This document shows, one piece after another, positions 61,601-64,000 of a stretch of 64,000 nt of DNA (position 1 is the stretch's first letter; every line of letters starts with the position of its first letter). The position numbers and the translations under genes were made by a program. The stretch comes from Flavobacteriales bacterium (GTDB lineage Bacteria; Bacteroidota; Bacteroidia; Flavobacteriales; CAJXXR01), in the NCBI GenBank assembly GCA_025210805.1, contig JAOAQX010000003.1:62001-126000 (forward strand), given 5' to 3'. Below the pieces are notes generated by a model. The model did no database searches. It was not told where the DNA came from and was given only the letters and a program-made list of their open reading frames with translations.

Positions 61601-64000
61601 GCTGATTGACCAGAAGCAATGGTATCTGGGTACGTACTATCTAGCATATATGTTGTATCATCCCAGCTATAGTACACATCGAAACCAAATGCTGGTTGAC
61701 CACCATTATTCGAAATTCCAATAATAACTTCTTCAGAAGCTGTTAACATACATCCGTTATCATCAGGACTAATCACTCCATCTAATACAACATCATAAGA
61801 TGCAGGTGTAGTAAAAGTCTCAGCAAATGTCCAAGTAGAATCACAAGTATTTCTTACGATAAACTCATAAGTCGTACTTGGTAGTAATCCTGTAATATCA
61901 ACCGTTGCACCTGTCAGTACTGTAGTATCTGGCGTATAAGTAAATGTATCACCTGCAGTAATATTGATCCACTCAAAGTCAAATTGAGAGTTTAATGAAA
62001 GTGAAGATGCATTCAAGGTTGCTGAAACATCTGTTAAGTTTGTTACATTAAGATTCACTGGTGTAGCACAGCTATCCATTTCTTCCCATGAAACATTATC
62101 TATATGAATATAGTTATAAGTTCCGTTTTCTTTTAATCTAAATGCAATATACTTATCTGTTCCTGTATAATTAGCAAAACCATACTCAACTTCTTGGTAA
62201 GATGTAGAAGTTGATGGATAAGTTGCTAACTCTGTAAATGTAGCAGGGTCAGTATTATCTGTCATCGTTCCCAATTGAAGAGTTCCAACTGGTCCATAAG
62301 CTCTTCTATAGTTGAATACTAGCTTTCTATCACCACTATTCATATTAGACAGTTCAGGTGTTATTGCAAGAACTTCTTCATTATTAGCAGAACTACTGTG
62401 GTATAAACGAACCGACTTAGAACTTGATTGAGCATATCCATTATAGATCGCACTGGTAACGAAACCTGATGGAGCATTTGCAATAAATGACCAACAAGGT
62501 GCTCCATTTTCAAATCCTTCGTCTAAAGAATCTTGAGCAGTACATGCGGTAGTAAAATCAACACCATTCAGCATCCAATCAGATTGAACGATACCACAAT
62601 TTGTTAAGAAATAAATTTCATATTGTGAGTTTGGATTCAGTCCTGAAATGGCAAAGTTTGTTGAAGTAATCGTATCTGTAGCAACACCAGTTACTGATTG
62701 ACCAGCTGTTAAGTTTACAATTTCTGCAAACCACTCCGTATCGGCAGTATCAGCAGGAGTAAATGATCCAAAAACAGTATTTGCATTAGCACTATCTACA
62801 ACTACATTCGTTGGTGGATAACATGTAGGAGCAATTTCCCAAATTACATCATCCATATATACATCAACACCATAAGATGAATTCCAGTCATAACGGAAAG
62901 CGATTCTTGTTCCTTGGAAGTTTGGATAATCAGATGGTTTAAAATCATATTTTGTATATGATGAACCTGTTACTGTAATCGTTTCAAGTTCTACAAATGA
63001 ATCCTCATCCGTAATATCTGTAATATATCCTACTTCAATTTTTCTAACATGTGAACTTGAGTTATAACTACCTCTCAACCAGAAAGTCATCCACTTATCT
63101 GAAAGTGAGTCAAGCTCTGGAGAATAAAGAATCATATCAGGAATCAAACTACTTGATTGAGATCCGTGATCGAAATCCATTTTATATGAACCAGATTTTG
63201 CAGAATATTGAGTAATCTTAATAGATGCATTTGACGAAGCAGGAACATTTGCTAATATAGATCCCCAACAATTTGGCATGTCTGCACCATTTGCATTATC
63301 GAAGTTCTCTGTGAATGAGGTGAAAATACCACAATCTGTATTAAAGCTAACTGATGGTCCATTTACGGTATCTGAAGTACAGTACGTTGTCAAAGACATA
63401 TTATAAGAAGTACTTGACATTAATCCTGTAACTGTAAAAGGTGATGCTGTTGCAGTACCTGTAACAGTATCTGTTAAATCTGCTGAAATAGCTTCATAGT
63501 AGAACGATTGTGATTGATCTGCAACATCAATAAAGCTAAAGTTAGCTGTGGTAAGCGTTGCTGAGTCAAAAGTTAAGCTGAATGCTGGCTCACAAGTTGA
63601 GAAAGAGCGTACTCCAATATTATCAACAAACATGTTTGCTCCAGTATATGTTCCTCCAGAAGTTTTTCCTGCAGTAAATCTAAATTTCAAAGTTTGCCCA
63701 ACTAATGTAGTAGGTAACAAAACTAATTTTTCTTCCCAAACATGAGGGTTTACCGCATTGGTAAAAGAACTAGAAGTAGATGTAGATAAATCTTCATTTT
63801 CTTGTAACCAAAGGTTTGTCCATGTTGAACCACCATTTGTAGAATACTCTATTTTTAAAGAAGTGTTTGCTGTACCAGAATACTTAGTATTTGCTACATC
63901 AAAATGAAGGTAACCACCTGTTGAGTAATTTACTTCGGCAGTTGTAAACCAAATTGGCGTTTGTGTAGAAGTCATATAACGCGTAGGAGCTCTCATAGAC
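58651..64000 (-). CDS. Giant multidomain cell-surface protein with T9SS sorting domain, partial
   Basis: The frame is open to the window edge, so the N-terminus is missing; the ATG at 63996 is not a credible start. About 1780 residues are visible. They include two MAM-like/choice-of-anchor segments ending VDVYMDDVIWE and YIHIDNVSWEE, fibronectin-III-like domains between them, then DUF-like regions with many Asp/Thr/Asn. A row of cadherin-like beta-sandwich repeats follows. The C-terminus is a type A T9SS sorting domain (VTVYPNPTNGIVNID near 1705 and a final KVMRTKINVLK). The protein would cross the outer membrane by type IX secretion and stay on or leave the cell surface, perhaps as an adhesin (inference). 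Confidence 0.9.
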   Translation of the reverse strand, partial: SMRAPTRYMTSTQTPIWFTTAEVNYSTGGYLHFDVANTKYSGTANTSLKIEYSTNGGSTWTNLWLQENEDLSTSTSSSFTNAVNPHVWEEKLVLLPTTLVGQTLKFRFTAGKTSGGTYTGANMFVDNIGVRSFSTCEPAFSLTFDSATLTTANFSFIDVADQSQSFYYEAISADLTDTVTGTATASPFTVTGLMSSTSYNMSLTTYCTSDTVNGPSVSFNTDCGIFTSFTENFDNANGADMPNCWGSILANVPASSNASIKITQYSAKSGSYKMDFDHGSQSSSLIPDMILYSPELDSLSDKWMTFWLRGSYNSSSHVRKIEVGYITDITDEDSFVELETITVTGSSYTKYDFKPSDYPNFQGTRIAFRYDWNSSYGVDVYMDDVIWEIAPTCYPPTNVVVDSANANTVFGSFTPADTADTEWFAEIVNLTAGQSVTGVATDTITSTNFAISGLNPNSQYEIYFLTNCGIVQSDWMLNGVDFTTACTAQDSLDEGFENGAPCWSFIANAPSGFVTSAIYNGYAQSSSKSVRLYHSSSANNEEVLAITPELSNMNSGDRKLVFNYRRAYGPVGTLQLGTMTDNTDPATFTELATYPSTSTSYQEVEYGFANYTGTDKYIAFRLKENGTYNYIHIDNVSWEEMDSCATPVNLNVTNLTDVSATLNASSLSLNSQFDFEWINITAGDTFTYTPDTTVLTGATVDITGLLPSTTYEFIVRNTCDSTWTFAETFTTPASYDVVLDGVISPDDNGCMLTASEEVIIGISNNGGQPAFGFDVYYSWDDTTYMLDSTYPDTIASGQSAIYTLTNTFDFSSAQDSTIYIKLVQTNDADTNNNVDNQDITNQGNALVQIVINTGNYAGEYWWNIIDTAAGNTVFNVAQPNGYSNYTDGYTYDVCLFEGVVYSFEAWDDYGDGWNSGTYEVSQCFGNIIINNNGESPDDPTVVPPGTDQLEALEYFSINACPDNDLAIISFDSVSSACGLSASEIGYVSFKNHGNDTVTSASGASIQYSVNGSPMTDVYTFTTPLAPGATAMAALPSVDMSTAGNYTYSFQVLFPADSSAQNNTLTATVVSIPQDTASNNNFDVTQEGWTSGIIQGITNSWEWGVPTTANMAQGTQGKAWVTKLDTNAALNEDSYLLSPCYDFSGYTADVEISMDYIMTTPVSGFSSHYARLQYTTDDNSWTTVDMQPNNFSNNFATSNTWTDAGALITGLAGEPYVRFRFYFRTSFSNPIEGFGVDNIEIKEHVPYTDATLSNLTYNGITVPGFHPDTLNYTVMLPFGTTNIPNVSAVYNAPIVDDIDVDQAPALPGAATVEVTAEDTAFSLLYTVNFEVTPGDTNAYLSDLSYGGNTIAGFDSTITQYTITVPYGTTNFGAFTGTASSNLSNTLIGQLAPGTTLPDTIYANVTAQDPNYTMQYMVIVNEEAPNANAFLSDIQVNGNSVIGFDSTTYNYTYTVPNGATATVLPHLANSLASYTMTPSGTITTFPTTVSIVVTAQDTNVTNTYTVVINEVASDNAFLSDLLVDGTTITGFDSSVYTYNYDTLAYGASIPPITWVTSDPDVDTAYVTIANNTATVTVLAENMTTQKEYFINFFFEDGNTNALLSGITGSFGRLIDAGSNNVTATFDPNTFLYEWCIDKVVNINSIPTLTPTAQEATSTINFVQNFAAIGDTAIIEVTAQDTNYTETYKIILKDCTTGLEDLEEGKVTVYPNPTNGIVNIDVESSITDFEITVYNPLGQIVKQDAYQDQTSVEYDLSEMTNGLYQVVLRDKLTNKVMRTKINVLK
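58920..60265 (-). repeat. Tandem cadherin-like beta-sandwich repeats in the T9SS protein
   Basis: Five to six degenerate protein repeats of about 80-90 residues share the pattern A-x-LSDLxxxGxTIxGFDSxxxxY, then a YTVPxGTT-like strand and TVTAQDTNxTxxYTVxI at the end. They fit the cadherin-like beta-sandwich family (PF12733 type). The repeat units are similar in sequence but not identical, so the tandem array is old. Confidence 0.8.

Noticed and set aside
1-64000. Mobile elements, integrases, rRNA genes and a replication origin
   Set aside because: No transposase, recombinase, long terminal inverted repeats, rRNA segments or clustered DnaA-like boxes were seen.

Overview
The window is a 64 kb stretch of a low-GC chromosome from a member of the Bacteroidota, most probably the Flavobacteriia or a close relative. 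The evidence is a secreted giant with a C-terminal type IX secretion sorting domain (58651-64000), a zeaxanthin-type carotenoid operon with a fused CrtYcd lycopene cyclase, many promoters of the TTTG / TAnnTTTG kind, and housekeeping clusters in Bacteroidota-like order. I see no insertion sequence, integrase, prophage, CRISPR array or rRNA. One tRNA (Pro, GGG) is present.

Layout. 1-3530: a membrane protein cut by the window edge, a 54-residue membrane protein, then pgm-purD on the minus strand. 3829-8684: a plus-strand lipid run (DUF177 protein, rpmF, plsX, fabH, accB, accC) ending in tRNA-Pro. 8767-10813: a minus-strand carboxyltransferase with its own biotin carrier but no biotin carboxylase. 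11102-16757: a truncated AlbA_2/RecG-like remnant, a TerB-like protein, pheT, yidD and an ALDH7-type dehydrogenase. 17046-18407: rpmE2-rpsF-rpsR-rplI. 18505-21231: an M16 peptidase homologue that lacks its zinc motif. 21979-25857: crtI-crtB-unknown-crtZ-crtYcd. 26077-29694: murI, xth and an M3 peptidase. 29859-34655: a six-gene operon of hldD, a peptidoglycan-binding membrane protein, a coiled-coil protein, a roadblock-like protein, a Ras-like GTPase and a hybrid histidine kinase. 34929-43981: radA, a sterol-desaturase-type hydroxylase, anmK, an ABC exporter, then hemL-fRMsr-lipoprotein-TetR-flavodoxin. 44146-46159: small orphan genes (lipoprotein, YHS protein, HEAT protein). 46367-53807: a five-gene signalling operon. 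53998-58525: truA with an ABC exporter, and clpP-clpX. 58651-64000: the type IX secreted protein.

Two operons are the best candidates for undescribed systems. The first (46367-53807) joins a membrane class III nucleotide cyclase, an SdiA-regulated-type beta-propeller lipoprotein, a 1231-residue protein (secreted metallophosphatase, then a kinase-like DRH...DRD segment, then an Omp85-like barrel), an HD phosphohydrolase fused to a Pycsar-effector-type membrane domain, and a lipoprotein. It looks like a cyclic-nucleotide circuit running from the inner membrane to the outer membrane. The second (29859-34655) puts a bacterial Ras-like GTPase and its likely roadblock-like partner together with a hybrid kinase, a coiled-coil protein, a peptidoglycan-binding protein and an LPS-heptose enzyme. 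This suggests a GTPase module tied to the envelope.

Family names come from reading motifs by eye and from general knowledge; no database search was run. Start codons were moved inward from the longest reading frame where motifs, promoters or overlaps favoured it (accB, yidD, the dehydrogenase, crtI, murI, the hybrid kinase, and the small gene at 21457).
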